This document shows, in pieces, positions 8,612-21,603 of a stretch of 64,000 nt of DNA (position 1 is its first letter; each line of letters opens with the position of its first letter). Made by a program: the position numbers and the translations under genes. The notes beneath the pieces were generated by a model, which worked only from the letters and a program-made list of their open reading frames with translations, was not told where the DNA came from and ran no database searches. Source of the stretch: Acinetobacter guillouiae CIP 63.46 (GTDB taxonomy: Bacteria > Pseudomonadota > Gammaproteobacteria > Pseudomonadales > Moraxellaceae); contig NZ_KB849281.1 in the NCBI RefSeq assembly GCF_000368145.1, forward strand, positions 135,712-199,711. The letters run 5' to 3'.

Positions 8612-10681
8612 ATGAAGCAGCAGTTTCCTCTAAAAAATGTCCAACAAGAAAAACGCATCTTTCGTAGTCGTGTCTTTTTTGCGATTGGTATTGTTTCATT
8701 TTTTATGTGCCTTCTGGTTGCACGCTATGCTTATCTGCAAATTTTCCATCACCAAGAATTTAGTGAAGCATCAGATAAAAACCGTATTCGACTACAGCCT
8801 ATCGCACCAGCACGTGGCTATATTTATGATCGTAATGGGATTTTACTGGCAGATAACTACCCTGTTTTTACTGCAACCCTCAGCAAAGCCGATGTCGAAG
8901 ATATAGATGATACGGTTAAGCGTTTAATTCCAATTTTAAATCTGAATCAAGAAGATATTGACCGTTTTAATAGCCGGATTAAAGCCTCTAAAAAAACAGA
9001 ACGAGTCACCTTAAAGCTAAACCTAACAGAACAAGATATTGCACGCTTTAGTGAAATCAAGTTTCAATTTCCGGGTGTTGATATCGAAACACAAATGACC
9101 CGCTATTATCCACATGGTGAGCTATTTGCCCATGTTATTGGCTATGTGGGTCGTATTAACGATAAAGAACTCAAAGCAATTGATAAAGATAGTTATGCTG
9201 GAACCAACCTGATCGGGAAAATTGGTGTAGAAAAATCCTATGAAGATTTACTACATGGTGTTCCTGGTTATGAATCGATTGAAGCCGATGCACATGGTAA
9301 TGTCTTACGTCATTTAGGCCGTAAAGAGTCTACCCGAGGCAATGACTTATATCTTTCACTCGATTATGGTCTGCAAACCATTGCAGCAGAACAGCTTAAA
9401 GATCGTCGTGGTGCAATCGTCGCAATTGATCCACGAACTGGTGAAATATTAGCACTGGTGTCAAGCCCAAGTTTTAACCCGAACTTATTTGTAACAGGTA
9501 TTGGACATGCAGACTATACAGCCTTGCGTGACAACCTAGATCAACCGCTCTATAACCGTGCAGTCCAAGGAACCTATCCTCCCGGTTCTACGATTAAGCC
9601 GATGGAAGGCTTAGGCGGTATTCACTTTAAAACGGTGGATTGGGTAACTGCTATTTCCGATCCTGGCTATTTCCATTTACCCGGCGATTCACATAAATTC
9701 CGTGACTGGAAAAAGACTGGACATGGCTCAGTCAACTTACATAAGTCAATTGTGGTTTCTTGTGATACTTACTTCTATATCTTGTCTTACCAGATGGGTA
9801 TAGACCGCATGAATGAATGGATGCGCCAATTTGGTTTCGGTGAAAAGACGGGGGTAGATTTACCAAGCGAAAGTACAGGTTTATATCCAAGTCCTGAATG
9901 GAAAATGCGTACCCGAAAAAGCAAATGGCTCAAGGGTGAAACCATTTCTGTCAGTATTGGTCAAGGTGCGTTTACCGCGACTCCATTACAACTGGCGATG
10001 GCAACAGCAATTACCGCCAACCATGGTGCACATGTCACACCACACGTATTACGTGAATCCAAAGGGGCGAAAAAGCATGAAGTACTCAATGCCCCGACAG
10101 GAAAAATCAACTTCAGTGGTACAGATGAAGACTGGATTAAAATGCGTGATGCAATGGTTGATGTTATTCAAACAGGTACAGGTCGTGGTATCCGTACACC
10201 AATGTACCAAATCGCAGGTAAAACAGGTACAGCACAGGTGAAGAGTATTGCCCAAGGCAAACGTTATAACGAAGCAGCACTAACATCAAGACAATTAGAC
10301 CACGGTTTATTTGTTGGTTTTGCACCTGCTGAAAACCCTGAAATTGCCATTGCGGTGATTTGGGAAAATGGTAAACATGGTGGTTCTGCTGCCAAGATTG
10401 CTCGTCCTGTGTTTGATTACTGGTTGCTGACTCGCAAAAAGAATCCAATTGTACCGCTTAACCATCAAGTCAGTGGAGGCTTAATGACAGCTGGCATCAA
10501 ACCGGGTGAACTGCCAAGTGGTGATGTTTCTCTTGCAGCAGATCCAAATGCCTTGCCTAAACCGAAGCCAAATACGCAGACCAATACGGCTACCCAAAAC
10601 CGTATACCAACTCAAGGTCATAGTACGACTTCGACGCAACCCACTCCCCCACCTGTACCTGAGGCTGATATCAGTGAATAA
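8612..10681 (+). CDS. mrdA: Penicillin-binding protein 2 (elongasome transpeptidase)
   Basis: The 689-residue protein is a class B PBP that cross-links peptidoglycan during rod elongation with RodA and MreBCD. It has a cytoplasmic N-terminus, one transmembrane helix (about residues 20-42), a PBP-dimer domain (about 60-240) and a transpeptidase domain. The active-site motif is S326-TIK in PPGSTIKP, the second motif is SCD, and the third is KTGTAQ with Lys537. A Pro/Thr/Gln-rich tail of about 60 residues follows. rodA is not adjacent. The stop overlaps the probable rsmD start. Confidence 0.97.
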   Translation: MKQQFPLKNVQQEKRIFRSRVFFAIGIVSFFMCLLVARYAYLQIFHHQEFSEASDKNRIRLQPIAPARGYIYDRNGILLADNYPVFTATLSKADVEDIDDTVKRLIPILNLNQEDIDRFNSRIKASKKTERVTLKLNLTEQDIARFSEIKFQFPGVDIETQMTRYYPHGELFAHVIGYVGRINDKELKAIDKDSYAGTNLIGKIGVEKSYEDLLHGVPGYESIEADAHGNVLRHLGRKESTRGNDLYLSLDYGLQTIAAEQLKDRRGAIVAIDPRTGEILALVSSPSFNPNLFVTGIGHADYTALRDNLDQPLYNRAVQGTYPPGSTIKPMEGLGGIHFKTVDWVTAISDPGYFHLPGDSHKFRDWKKTGHGSVNLHKSIVVSCDTYFYILSYQMGIDRMNEWMRQFGFGEKTGVDLPSESTGLYPSPEWKMRTRKSKWLKGETISVSIGQGAFTATPLQLAMATAITANHGAHVTPHVLRESKGAKKHEVLNAPTGKINFSGTDEDWIKMRDAMVDVIQTGTGRGIRTPMYQIAGKTGTAQVKSIAQGKRYNEAALTSRQLDHGLFVGFAPAENPEIAIAVIWENGKHGGSAAKIARPVFDYWLLTRKKNPIVPLNHQVSGGLMTAGIKPGELPSGDVSLAADPNALPKPKPNTQTNTATQNRIPTQGHSTTSTQPTPPPVPEADISE

Positions 10682-11234
10682 TAAAGTGAAAAACCAATTA
10701 CGTATTATTGGTGGAGAATGGAAACGTCGAGTTCTTCCTTTTGCTGATATCGATGGTTTACGTCCTACACCTGATCGAGTTCGTGAAACATTGTTTAACT
10801 GGCTGATGTGGGATATTCAAAATGCCAAAGTCTTAGATCTTTGTGCAGGTTCAGGTGCTTTAGGATTTGAAGCACTTTCACGTGGTGCACGTCATGTCAT
10901 CATGATTGAACCCAATGCCACGCAAGCTAAATTTTTAAAAGACAATATTCAGTTGCTCAAAGCTGATAACTGTCAGCTAAAAATACAAACAGCACAACAA
11001 GCCTTATCCAATTTAAATGAACAGTTTGATTTAATGTTTTTAGATCCACCCTATAGTTTAAATTTATGGGATGAATTGGCTCAAAAAGCGGATCAATACT
11101 TATCTGATCAAGCATTGATTTATGTAGAAGCAGATCGTAGCTTAAATCAACTGAATTTACCCTCAACATGGCAATTACAGAAACAAACCAAAGCTGGTGT
11201 AGTACAAGCAGGTTTATTTAAAAAAATAATATAG
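10674..11234 (+). CDS. rsmD: 16S rRNA (guanine-966-N2)-methyltransferase
   Basis: It methylates G966 of 16S rRNA from S-adenosylmethionine. Recognised from LRIIGGEWKRR at the N-terminus, DGLRPTPDRVRETLFNWL, the SAM-binding LDLCAGSGALGFEA, and the catalytic DPPY. I chose the GTG at 10,674 (186 residues) because GAGG lies 9 nt upstream; it overlaps the mrdA stop by 8 bp, which suggests coupling. A second GTG at 10,686 gives the more familiar start VKNQLRIIGG. The frame is open further upstream inside mrdA, but that part is not RsmD-like. Confidence 0.93.
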   Translation: MNNKVKNQLRIIGGEWKRRVLPFADIDGLRPTPDRVRETLFNWLMWDIQNAKVLDLCAGSGALGFEALSRGARHVIMIEPNATQAKFLKDNIQLLKADNCQLKIQTAQQALSNLNEQFDLMFLDPPYSLNLWDELAQKADQYLSDQALIYVEADRSLNQLNLPSTWQLQKQTKAGVVQAGLFKKII

Positions 11235-11402
11235 GGTATTGTTCTCGTGTGGCATGCCCTACAAAAAATACGCTATTGCCTACACAAATATATTTAAACT
11301 TTCAATGTAAAATGCGGCAGTGCCACCCTACAAAGATATAAATTAGTTTTTATGAAATGATATCAGTTACTTCATTCATATATTTTCAAACAACAAGATA
11401 GA

Positions 11403-11429
11403 AAAAATGGGCATGCATTGCCCATTTTT
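11403..11429. terminator. Bidirectional terminator rsmD / small lipoprotein
   Basis: AAAAATGGGCA (11403-11413), loop TGCAT, TGCCCATTTTT (11419-11429). U-tracts occur on both strands between convergent genes. Confidence 0.9.
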
Positions 11430-11446
11430 ATATTTAAGATAAAGAA

Positions 11447-11656
11447 TTAACGCCCTTTCCAATTCCAGTCACGATCATTGCGATCTCGGTCATAACGATG
11501 TCGATCACCATCACGACGCTGATCCCAGCGATGATCCGAATCATGTCGCTGATCATAACGACCATGACCACCTCGATGACCATCATCAAATGGCGCAACA
11601 ATACAGCCGGTTAATGAAATAGCAACTACACCCAACACAATAACTTTGTTTAACAT
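11447..11656 (-). CDS. Small His/Arg/Asp-rich lipoprotein
   Basis: A 69-residue protein with a lipobox ISLTGC (Cys18). The mature part is made of short repeats rich in His, Arg, Asp and Gly (GHRGGHGRYDQRHD, RWDQRRDGDRHRYDRD). Such a tail could bind metals or anionic polymers, but this is inference. A purine-rich stretch precedes the ATG. Transcribed alone. Family not recognised. Confidence 0.65.
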   Translation of the reverse strand: MLNKVIVLGVVAISLTGCIVAPFDDGHRGGHGRYDQRHDSDHRWDQRRDGDRHRYDRDRNDRDWNWKGR

Positions 11657-11794
11657 GATGACTCACCTCTTCATCTCATTTTGTTTAAGTTAGTCTGTTA
11701 ATGTGTAGTGCTAAACAAGCTTATGTTTCAAGTTGTAGTATTTCCCCCATGATTTCTTCATGGAAATAAAAAATGATCGATAAAATATTTATGG

Positions 11795-12361
11795 TTAATA
11801 GGTCAGCGTTCTAATCCAAAACAGACGCAATAATTGCCCACGATCATAAGGAAAACTAGAGATGTATTCATAACCGACTTTGTTTAAAGCATTGATCTTA
11901 AATTCAATACCATAACCAAAAGAAAGATAAAGCTCACTTGATGCAGGATTATCATTTGAAGGATTGAGCAATGATGTCTTTAATTGTTGTACATTGTAAG
12001 CATTATAATTAAACACCCGAATACGCTCATTTTCATAAAATTTATTGGTTAAAATTGAATAATCTGCCAATTCATGCTCATGCTGTTCTGCTAGCTTTTT
12101 TTGCAATTGGTCTTGTTCAAAAAAAATATCATTTCGCTCAGTGCTCATTTCAGTATCACTTAGGCTATTTTCTTGATTTTCAATTTTAAATAATTGCTCA
12201 TCTTGCAATTGATCTGGTTGTCCTAATAATTCATCTTGATATTCCACAATTTGATTTTGTGCCTCTTCTGCCATAAGTGCCAGATCATCAAAAGCATAAA
12301 CATTTGAATTTATAAAAAATATAAAAATGACCATTAAATTGAGCGGGTAAATAGGTCGCAT
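11795..12361 (-). CDS. Exported hypothetical protein
   Basis: I place the start at the ATG at 12,361 because the next residues form a signal peptide (MRPIYPLNLMVIFIFFINSNVYA) with cleavage before FDD; the open frame upstream begins at a GTG at 12,448 and would bury this signal. The mature protein, about 165 residues, has an acidic, Gln/Glu-rich helical first half (EEAQNQIVEYQDELLGQ, then a stretch like EQDQLQKKLAEQHE). A beta-like C-terminal half follows with SSELYLSFGYGIEFKIN. Periplasmic or outer-membrane location is likely. Family not recognised. Confidence 0.55.
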   Translation of the reverse strand: MRPIYPLNLMVIFIFFINSNVYAFDDLALMAEEAQNQIVEYQDELLGQPDQLQDEQLFKIENQENSLSDTEMSTERNDIFFEQDQLQKKLAEQHEHELADYSILTNKFYENERIRVFNYNAYNVQQLKTSLLNPSNDNPASSELYLSFGYGIEFKINALNKVGYEYISSFPYDRGQLLRLFWIRTLTY

Positions 12362-12789
12362 GTTTTGCCTAATCAATTCATCATTTTTATCGGAGTTATA
12401 CCAATCATAAAACAAGATGGTTGTCTCCTCTGTTTGTTTATACGTCACTTAAATGTTCAGTCTAATTGTAGCCTACATATAGATCAGAATGGCTGAAGCA
12501 CACCCAATATCAAATGCGTTTCGTTTTAATTATAAATAATATGATCAATATGTTAAACCAATTAACTATCATTCTGAGCCATCATTTTATCAATAGGATT
12601 TAAAAAGTTTAATTATTTAAATATTCATATGTAATCAATGCACTAAGATGCTTAAATTTCTCTAGATGTTTTTATATTTTTCATCTTGAGTATGTGCAAT
12701 TGATAAACTTTGTAACTCATCTCTCAATCTAAGAGTCTCATCGATAAAAGTGCTAAAATTAAATTGATATCAAATGAGTTGATTTGAAC
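12362..12789. other. Divergent intergenic region upstream of the SDR gene
   Basis: About 430 AT-rich bases between two divergent genes. No hairpin, repeat or RNA gene stands out. The promoters of both genes should lie here, but I could not place them confidently. Confidence 0.3.
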
Positions 12790-13551
12790 ATGGAAATACG
12801 AGATCAAATTATTCTAGTGACTGGTGGCGCACGTGGTCTAGGACTTGCAATTACCCATGCTTTGATTCGTGAAGGCGCAAGAGTCGTTGTAAATTATTTC
12901 AATAGTGAAGAATCCGCACAGCAACTTGCCAAGGAACATGCCGAACAAGTTTTTATTTACAAAGCAGATGTAACTGATGCAGATCAAGTCAACACGATGT
13001 TTAAAAAGGCAAAACTGCATTATGGACATGCAATCACCTCAGTGATTAATAATGCGCTATTGGCATTTAAATTTGATGGTGATCTACGTCCAAAAGTTGA
13101 AACCTTGAGCTGGCACAGTATGCAACAGCAATTGGACAGTGCAGTAAAAGCCGCTTTAAACACCACCCAAGCTGCACTAGAAGATATGAAAAAAGATCAT
13201 TTTGGTCGAATCATCAATATTGGAACCAATCTTGTACAGAATCCTGTGGTTCCTTATCATGATTATACTGCAGCTAAAGCAGCACTTTTGGCCTTTACCC
13301 GCACAACGTCACACGATTTAGGTCAATATGGCATTAATGTAAATATGCTTTCAGGCGGTCTATTACGTAAGACTGATGCTAGTAGTGCAACACCTGATCA
13401 AGTGTTTGATTTGATCGCTGCTTCCACACCCTTACAAGAAGTCACCACACCTGAGCAGTTTGCAGATGCCGTGCTGATGTTTTTATCACCGTGGTCACGC
13501 GCTGTAACAGGACAAAATTTGATTGTGGATGGTGGTTTAGTCAAAGGCTAA
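12790..13551 (+). CDS. Short-chain dehydrogenase/reductase, FabG-like
   Basis: A 253-residue SDR. The cofactor motif is TGGARGLG near the N-terminus, and the NN of VINNALL follows. The active site is Y159-TAAK163 and the C-terminus has the usual LIVDGG. The residue 13 positions before the Tyr, normally Ser, is Thr146 (NIGTN). FabG-like enzymes reduce 3-oxoacyl-ACP, but with this change and no fatty-acid neighbours the substrate is open. An in-frame TTG lies 6 bp upstream of the chosen ATG. Single-gene unit. Confidence 0.85.
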   Translation: MEIRDQIILVTGGARGLGLAITHALIREGARVVVNYFNSEESAQQLAKEHAEQVFIYKADVTDADQVNTMFKKAKLHYGHAITSVINNALLAFKFDGDLRPKVETLSWHSMQQQLDSAVKAALNTTQAALEDMKKDHFGRIINIGTNLVQNPVVPYHDYTAAKAALLAFTRTTSHDLGQYGINVNMLSGGLLRKTDASSATPDQVFDLIAASTPLQEVTTPEQFADAVLMFLSPWSRAVTGQNLIVDGGLVKG

Positions 13552-13651
13552 TCACAGATCACCACTCTCATATAAATTCCCTTTTTTCTATCTTGATCAC
13601 AAGGTTAAATGCTAACAATCAAGAATATACAACCAATACTCTTCAACCAAT

Positions 13652-13682
13652 AAAAATGGGAGCCGATTGGCTCCCATTTTTT
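13652..13682. terminator. Bidirectional terminator SDR / sucD
   Basis: AAAAATGGGAGCC (13652-13664), loop GATT, GGCTCCCATTTTT (13669-13681). Shared by convergent genes. Confidence 0.92.
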
Positions 13683-13705
13683 AGCTTAAAAATTTAAACT
13701 TTAAA

Positions 13706-14596
13706 TTAAACCAAGCCTTTCTTTTTTAAAACATCAAACATAGTTGAACCAAGTTCAGCTGGGCTACGCGTATATGCCATACCCGCTTTTTCAAATGCAG
13801 CAAACTTCTCTTCAGCAGTACCTTTACCGCCAGAGATAATCGCTCCTGCGTGCCCCATACGCTTACCTTTAGGCGCTGTTACACCCGCAATATAACCAAC
13901 AACAGGTTTAGTCACATTAGATTGAATATATTCAGCAGCTTCTTCTTCCGCACTACCACCAATTTCACCAATCATGATGATTGCTTCTGTTTGTGGGTCT
14001 TCTTGGAAAAGTTTTAAGCAGTCAATTTGGTTCATACCTGGAATTGGGTCACCACCGATACCAATACAAGTAGACTGACCTAAACCAAGCTTGGTCGTTT
14101 GCGCAACTGCTTCATAAGTCAATGTACCAGAACGAGAAATGATTCCGATTTTACCTGGTTGATGAATATGCCCTGGCATAATCCCAATTTTACATTCGCC
14201 CGGTGTGATAATACCTGGACAGTTTGGACCGATTAAACGTGCATTATTACCATAAGTTTCAAGGTAACGTTTCGCTTTTAACATGTCTAAGGTTGGAACA
14301 CCTTCGGTGATCACCACGATTAACTCAATACCAGAATCGACTGCTTCAACAATAGAATCTAGTACAAATGGTGCAGGTACATAAATTGATGTTGCATTTG
14401 CACCAGTCTCTTTTACTGCTTCACGCATTGTATTGAAAACAGGTAGACCAATATGAGTTTGACCACCTTTACCCGGTGTTACGCCACCAACTACTTTTGT
14501 ACCGTATGCAATTGATTGCTCAGAATGGAATGTACCATTCTTACCCGTAAAGCCTTGTACCAATACTTTTGTGTCTTTATTAACTAATACGCTCAT
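13706..14596 (-). CDS. sucD: Succinyl-CoA synthetase alpha subunit
   Basis: A 296-residue subunit of the TCA enzyme that converts succinyl-CoA to succinate with substrate-level phosphorylation. It has the CoA-binding [13 protein letters not shown] at the N-terminus and the phosphorylated His249 in [12 protein letters not shown]. It starts 12 bp after the sucC stop, so sucC-sucD form an operon. A hairpin after lpdA separates this pair from sucAB-lpdA. Confidence 0.98.
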   Translation of the reverse strand: MSVLVNKDTKVLVQGFTGKNGTFHSEQSIAYGTKVVGGVTPGKGGQTHIGLPVFNTMREAVKETGANATSIYVPAPFVLDSIVEAVDSGIELIVVITEGVPTLDMLKAKRYLETYGNNARLIGPNCPGIITPGECKIGIMPGHIHQPGKIGIISRSGTLTYEAVAQTTKLGLGQSTCIGIGGDPIPGMNQIDCLKLFQEDPQTEAIIMIGEIGGSAEEEAAEYIQSNVTKPVVGYIAGVTAPKGKRMGHAGAIISGGKGTAEEKFAAFEKAGMAYTRSPAELGSTMFDVLKKKGLV

Positions 14597-14608
14597 GATT
14601 GATACTCC

Positions 14609-15775
14609 TTACGCTTTCACAGCAGCAACAACTTTTTCTGCGGCATCAGCTAAGCCATTCGCAGAAATTAATTTTAGACCTGATTCATCAAGTAATTTAG
14701 CACCTAATTCTGCATTGTTCCCTTCTAAACGAACAACTACAGGTACGGTTACATTTACTTCTTGAACCGCTGCAATAATCGCTTCAGCAATCATGTCACA
14801 ACGTACGATACCACCAAAAATATTGATCAATACACCTTGTACAGATGAATCTGAAAGAATAATTTTAAATGCTTCAATGACGCGATCTTTAGTCGCACCG
14901 CCGCCAACATCAAGGAAGTTTGCTGGCTGACCACCATACAGTTTGATGATGTCCATTGTTGCCATCGCAAGACCAGCACCATTCACCATACAACCAATAT
15001 TACCTTCTAAAGCAACATAGTTAAGGTCAAATTCAGATGCTTTTAACTCACGCTCATTTTCTTGAGATTTATCACGCATCGCTGCAATTTCAGGCAAACG
15101 ATAAAGTGCATTTGAGTCAATACCGACTTTAGCATCTACACATAAGATTTCGCCATTTTCACGAACTGAAAGTGGGTTAATTTCAAATAGTGCAAAGTCA
15201 TTTTCAACAAATGCTTTGTACGCGCCTGTCATGATGGTTACAAATTGGCTGATTTGCTTATCTTTTAAACCCAATTGGAAGCCAACATCACGCGCTTGGA
15301 ATGGCAGTAAACCAACCAATGGATCTACTTCGACTTTAATAATTTTTTCAGGTGTTTCTTCAGCAACTTTTTCAATTTCTACACCACCCTCTGTAGACGC
15401 CATGAATGTCACACGACGACTAGAACGGTCAACCACTGCACCTAAATACAATTCACGTTCTACAGGATAAACATCTTCACAAACAAGGATACTATTTACC
15501 GGCTGACCATTGGCATCCGTCTGATACGTGACTAAACGAGTACCTAACAGGCTTTTTGCATATTCAGCTGCTTCTTCTTTTGACTTAACAACTTTTACGC
15601 CGCCCGCTTTACCACGACCACCTGCATGGACTTGGGCCTTCATCACAGCGAATTTGCCACTAATTTGCTCAAAGGCAGCAGATGCTTCTTCGGGCGTAGT
15701 GATTAAAATGCCTTCTTGAACTGGCATACCATATTTTTTTAACAGCGTTTTCGCTTGATACTCATGTAGATTCAT
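14609..15775 (-). CDS. sucC: Succinyl-CoA synthetase beta subunit
   Basis: A 388-residue subunit with an ATP-grasp fold (start [16 protein letters not shown], Gly-rich [13 protein letters not shown]) and a CoA-ligase domain ([13 protein letters not shown], then [14 protein letters not shown]). It pairs with SucD. AAGG lies 6 nt before the ATG. The 168-bp gap to lpdA contains the lpdA terminator, so sucCD probably has its own promoter there. Confidence 0.98.
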   Translation of the reverse strand: MNLHEYQAKTLLKKYGMPVQEGILITTPEEASAAFEQISGKFAVMKAQVHAGGRGKAGGVKVVKSKEEAAEYAKSLLGTRLVTYQTDANGQPVNSILVCEDVYPVERELYLGAVVDRSSRRVTFMASTEGGVEIEKVAEETPEKIIKVEVDPLVGLLPFQARDVGFQLGLKDKQISQFVTIMTGAYKAFVENDFALFEINPLSVRENGEILCVDAKVGIDSNALYRLPEIAAMRDKSQENERELKASEFDLNYVALEGNIGCMVNGAGLAMATMDIIKLYGGQPANFLDVGGGATKDRVIEAFKIILSDSSVQGVLINIFGGIVRCDMIAEAIIAAVQEVNVTVPVVVRLEGNNAELGAKLLDESGLKLISANGLADAAEKVVAAVKA

Positions 15776-15911
15776 GTTTTACCTTTTACTACTTTTCACA
15801 TTGTTATGACACACCAATAATTAGACTTCCATCGCAATAACTATCGGCATTTATTAAAGTTTGTTCTTTTATTTTTAGATGATTATTCAATTAAAAACAA
15901 CCATCAAAAGT

Positions 15912-15940
15912 AAAAAGAGCGGTCGAAACCGCTCTTTTTT
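15912..15940 (-). terminator. Intrinsic terminator for lpdA
   Basis: AAAAAGAGCGGT (15912-15923), loop CGAA, ACCGCTCTTTTT (15928-15939). On the minus strand it follows lpdA and ends in a T-run, splitting sucAB-lpdA from sucCD. Confidence 0.88.
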
Positions 15941-15943
15941 GTG

Positions 15944-17410
<1,467 letters not shown>

Positions 17411-17437
17411 CTAAACTCGTGTTGTTATTCTAAAGAA

Positions 17438-18652
17438 TTAAAGGTCAAGGATTAGTTTAGCTGGCTCTTCAAGTAACTCTTTAACAGTTACCAAGAAACC
17501 TACTGCTTCTTTACCATCAATCATACGATGGTCATAAGAAAGCGCTAAGTACATCATTGGAAGAATTTCAACTTGACCATTTACAGCCATAGGACGCTCT
17601 TGGATTTTGTGCATACCTAAAATAGCAGTTTGTGGTTGGTTCAAAATAGGTGTTGAAAGTAATGAACCGAAAGTACCACCGTTGGTAATTGTGAAAGTAC
17701 CACCAGTCATATCTTCAATTGCTAATTTACCTTCACGTGCTTTTGCAGCATATGCACCAATACCTGATTCAACTTCAGCATAGTTCATACGGTCAGTATT
17801 ACGTAATACTGGAACCACTAAACCACGATCAGAAGAAACCGCAACACCGATATCATAGTAACCATGATAAACAATATCATCACCGTCGATTGAAGCATTT
17901 ACCGCAGGATAGCGTTTAAGTGCTTCAGTTACAGCTTTAACGAAGAATGACATAAAGCCTAAACGTGCACCATGACGTTTTTCGAAAGCATCTTTATATT
18001 GCTTACGCATTTCCATCACAGGTTTCATGTTGACTTCGTTAAACGTAGTCAACATTGCAGTTTGCTGTGTAGCAGCAAGAAGACGTTCAGCAACACGCTT
18101 ACGTAAACGTGTCATTGGAACACGTTTCTCGATACGCTCACCAACAGCAACGCTTAATGGTGTTACAGCTGCAGCAGCTGGTTTAGTTTGATGATTTGCA
18201 ACATCTTCTTTGGTGATACGACCACCACGACCAGTACCATCTACATCCGCAGCAGCAATACCTGTTTCAGTTAAAGCTTTACGCACTGCAGGTGCTTGAT
18301 CTTGTACTTGAGCACGCTCAACAACAGGTGCATTACCCGCTTGAGTTTGTGCCGCAGCTTGTTCTACTTTCTCTTCAGATTGAACTGCTTGAGTTTGAGT
18401 AGCGCCAGAAACAGCACCTTCTTCAAATGTTGCAATAACTTCAGAAGAAAGAACTGTGTCACCTTCATTTTTGATGATTGCAGAGATAGTACCATCAGCA
18501 GGAGCAACAACTTCTAAAACAACTTTATCCGTTTCAATATCACAGATGACTTCATCACGTGATACCGCTTCACCTGGTTGTTTGTGCCAAGTTGCAATTG
18601 TTCCGTCAGCAACTGACTCTGGGAACACCGGTGCTTTAATTTCGGTTGCCAT
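17438..18652 (-). CDS. sucB: 2-oxoglutarate dehydrogenase E2 (succinyltransferase)
   Basis: A 404-residue core component of the 2-oxoglutarate dehydrogenase complex. One lipoyl domain has Lys43 in ETDKVVLE. An Ala/Gln/Glu-rich linker follows, then a peripheral-subunit-binding domain ([19 protein letters not shown]) and the catalytic domain with His375 and Asp379 in [10 protein letters not shown]. Its ATG overlaps the sucA stop as TAATG, so the two are translationally coupled. Confidence 0.98.
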   Translation of the reverse strand: MATEIKAPVFPESVADGTIATWHKQPGEAVSRDEVICDIETDKVVLEVVAPADGTISAIIKNEGDTVLSSEVIATFEEGAVSGATQTQAVQSEEKVEQAAAQTQAGNAPVVERAQVQDQAPAVRKALTETGIAAADVDGTGRGGRITKEDVANHQTKPAAAAVTPLSVAVGERIEKRVPMTRLRKRVAERLLAATQQTAMLTTFNEVNMKPVMEMRKQYKDAFEKRHGARLGFMSFFVKAVTEALKRYPAVNASIDGDDIVYHGYYDIGVAVSSDRGLVVPVLRNTDRMNYAEVESGIGAYAAKAREGKLAIEDMTGGTFTITNGGTFGSLLSTPILNQPQTAILGMHKIQERPMAVNGQVEILPMMYLALSYDHRMIDGKEAVGFLVTVKELLEEPAKLILDL

Positions 18653-21489
18653 TATTTAGATTCTCCTGATTGTTCAGCTACGATCGCAAGTGCGTCATTC
18701 ACGAGCTGAGCTTGTTGTTTTGCATGCAAATATGGTGAGCCACATGCAGGTGCAGCTGAAGCTTCACGTCCTGCATAGCTAATTTGAACTTGTAGAGCAG
18801 ACTTCATTACACCTTCGTATAAACGAGGAGCAATGAATAACCATGCGCCTTGGTTCTTCGGTTCTTCTTGACACCAAACAAGTTCTTTTATGTTTGGATA
18901 TGTCGCAAGCACTTCAGCAAGACGTTTTTCTGGGTATGGGTACAATTGTTCAACACGTACCACCGCAATGTTCAAGTTTTCTTCACGACGTTTTTCAAGT
19001 AAGTCGTAATAAACTTTACCACCACAAAGTACAACACGTGTTACATCTTGTTTGTTGATTTGATCCACTTCATCAATCACAGTCTGGAATGTACCAGTTG
19101 CAAGCTCTTCCAAAGTTGAAGTTGCAAGTTTATGACGAAGCAATGACTTCGGTGAAGTCACGATCATTGGCTTACGAATTGGGCGAATTGCCTGACGACG
19201 CATTGCATGGAAAATCTGTGCAGGTGTCGTTGGTGTAATCACTTGCATGTTTTCTTCAGCACATAACTGTAAGAAACGCTCAAGACGTGCAGATGAATGC
19301 TCAGGACCTTGACCTTCATAACCATGTGGAAGAAGTAATGTTAAACCACACACACGTTCCCATTTGGTTTCACCAGATGAGATGAATTGATCAATAACCA
19401 CTTGCGCACAGTTTGCAAAGTCACCGAACTGAGCTTCCCAGATTACCAAGCTTTTTGGCAATGTTGTTGCATAACCATATTCAAATGCAAGCACAGCCAT
19501 TTCTGACAATAATGAGTCATAAATTGCAGTACGTGGCTGGTTTTCTTTGATATGACACAGTGGAATATAAACCGAACCATCAACTTGGTTATGTAGCTTG
19601 GCATGACGGTGTGAGAATGTACCACGACCAACATCTTCACCAGTCAAACGCACCAAGAAACCATCATCAAGGATAGAAGCATAAGCTAAAGTTTCTGCTG
19701 CACCCCAGTTTAATGGCATTTCACCAGTTTGCATTTTCAAACGTTCATCGATCACTTTAGACACTTGGCGCTGCATCACGAAACCTTCCGGTAATTCGCG
19801 CATTTTTGTACCAATTTCTTTTAAGCGTTCGATTGGGAAAGTCGTATCCCAAACATCTGTATATTCATGGCCTAGATATGGTTTCCAGTCCACAAACATT
19901 TTATCATTTGGTTCAAGCACTAAAGCATTGGCAACATGGTTACCTGCTTCAAGATCTTCACGATATTTTTCAACTAAAGCATCTGCATCAGAACGATCTA
20001 ATACTTTTTCTTGTACCAATTGATCCGCATAAAGCGTACGTGTAGTCGCTTTTTTATTGATCACTTGATACATCATTGGTTGTGTTGCTGCTGGCTCATC
20101 TGCTTCGTTATGACCACGACGACGATAACAGAACATGTCAATCACAACATCTTTACGGAATGTATGACGGAAATCATGTGCCAATTGCGCAACAAACAAT
20201 ACAGATTCTGGGTCATCACCATTGACATGGAAAATTGGCGCCTGAATCATTTTTGCAATGTCAGTACAGTATTCGGTAGAACGTGCATCACGTGGATCAG
20301 ATGTAGTAAAACCAACTTGGTTGTTGACTACGATATGAACCGTACCACCTACGGTATAACCACGCGTTTGTGACATTTGGAAGGTTTCTTGGTTGACACC
20401 TTGACCAGCAAATGCAGCATCACCATGTACGATTACAGGCAATACGTCATCACCACCAATGTCTTTACGACGTACTTGGCGTGCACGAACTGAACCTTCA
20501 ACCACAGGACCAACAATTTCTAAATGCGATGGGTTAAATGCCAAAGCCAAGTGAACTTCACCACCAGGTGTCATCACATTTGATGAGAAACCTTGGTGAT
20601 ACTTAACGTCACCTGAACCTTTTTTAGCTAAAGTTTTACCTTCAAACTCACCAAACAAATCAGCTGGGTTTTTACCCATGATGTTCACAAGTAAGTTTAA
20701 ACGACCACGGTGTGGCATCCCAATTACGACTTCTTTACAACCTACAGAACCTGCACGTTGAATAAGTTCGTTTACCATTGGAATGAAAGATTCACCACCC
20801 TCTACACCAAAACGCTTCGCACCAACATACTTATTACCGAGGAATTTTTCTAAGCCTTCAGCAGCAGTTAAACGTTCAAGTACGTGTTTCTTTTGATCTG
20901 CCGAGAAACCGAACTGACCGCGTGCACCTTCAAGACGTTGTTGAATCCAGCGTTTTTCTTTGGTGTCAACAATGTGCATATATTCAGCACCAATAGAAGC
21001 ACAGTATGTTGCCTCCATTGCGCTAACCATCTCACCTAAAGTTGCTTCAGTTTTACCAATCGCCAAATTTCCAGCATTAAAAACTGTATCTAGGTCAGAC
21101 TTGGTTAAACCATGTGCAGCAAGATCTAAATCTGGCACATCTTCACGTTTAGCCAAACCTAGTGGATCAAGCTTGGCTTTTTGATGACCACGGTTACGGT
21201 ATGCTGCAATCAGTTGCAAAACACCGATTTGACGACGTTCATGCTCAGTACTTACTTCACTTTGCACAACAGGCTGAACACGACTTGAATTACGACCTAA
21301 TAATAAGAATTGCTCACGAATGTTTCCGTGTGGTTGGTCACCTTTAGGGAATTTATCGAAATATTGACGCCAATCCTCACCTACTGAGGTTGGAGAAGAA
21401 AGGTACTGTTCGTAAAGCTCTTCAATATACGCTGCACTATCAGCGGAAAGTTCAGTATCAAGACGCAATGCGTCAGCAACTTCTTGCAT
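18652..21489 (-). CDS. sucA: 2-oxoglutarate dehydrogenase E1
   Basis: A thiamine-diphosphate enzyme of about 945 residues that decarboxylates 2-oxoglutarate. It has [13 protein letters not shown], the ThDP motif around [25 protein letters not shown], and the C-terminal [11 protein letters not shown]-like end ([13 protein letters not shown]). I start at the ATG at 21,489 (MQEVADAL), the start remembered for Acinetobacter homologues. An ATG 12 bp upstream (21,501) is also in frame, with AGGAA only 1 nt before it. First gene of sucA-sucB-lpdA. Confidence 0.97.
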   Translation of the reverse strand: MQEVADALRLDTELSADSAAYIEELYEQYLSSPTSVGEDWRQYFDKFPKGDQPHGNIREQFLLLGRNSSRVQPVVQSEVSTEHERRQIGVLQLIAAYRNRGHQKAKLDPLGLAKREDVPDLDLAAHGLTKSDLDTVFNAGNLAIGKTEATLGEMVSAMEATYCASIGAEYMHIVDTKEKRWIQQRLEGARGQFGFSADQKKHVLERLTAAEGLEKFLGNKYVGAKRFGVEGGESFIPMVNELIQRAGSVGCKEVVIGMPHRGRLNLLVNIMGKNPADLFGEFEGKTLAKKGSGDVKYHQGFSSNVMTPGGEVHLALAFNPSHLEIVGPVVEGSVRARQVRRKDIGGDDVLPVIVHGDAAFAGQGVNQETFQMSQTRGYTVGGTVHIVVNNQVGFTTSDPRDARSTEYCTDIAKMIQAPIFHVNGDDPESVLFVAQLAHDFRHTFRKDVVIDMFCYRRRGHNEADEPAATQPMMYQVINKKATTRTLYADQLVQEKVLDRSDADALVEKYREDLEAGNHVANALVLEPNDKMFVDWKPYLGHEYTDVWDTTFPIERLKEIGTKMRELPEGFVMQRQVSKVIDERLKMQTGEMPLNWGAAETLAYASILDDGFLVRLTGEDVGRGTFSHRHAKLHNQVDGSVYIPLCHIKENQPRTAIYDSLLSEMAVLAFEYGYATTLPKSLVIWEAQFGDFANCAQVVIDQFISSGETKWERVCGLTLLLPHGYEGQGPEHSSARLERFLQLCAEENMQVITPTTPAQIFHAMRRQAIRPIRKPMIVTSPKSLLRHKLATSTLEELATGTFQTVIDEVDQINKQDVTRVVLCGGKVYYDLLEKRREENLNIAVVRVEQLYPYPEKRLAEVLATYPNIKELVWCQEEPKNQGAWLFIAPRLYEGVMKSALQVQISYAGREASAAPACGSPYLHAKQQAQLVNDALAIVAEQSGESK

Positions 21490-21603
21490 TTGTGGACCCA
21501 TTTCCTATTGCAAAAACATTAGAGGGTGCTTTTTAAGCACTCCCATGATTGATAATGCCAAATCGGTAAATTGACATTCACCCATCAGATACTCATGACC
21601 AAG

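Noticed and set aside
10506-10673. Upstream extension of the rsmD frame
   Set aside because: This part lies inside mrdA in another frame and does not resemble the RsmD N-terminus, which begins near 10,674-10,686.
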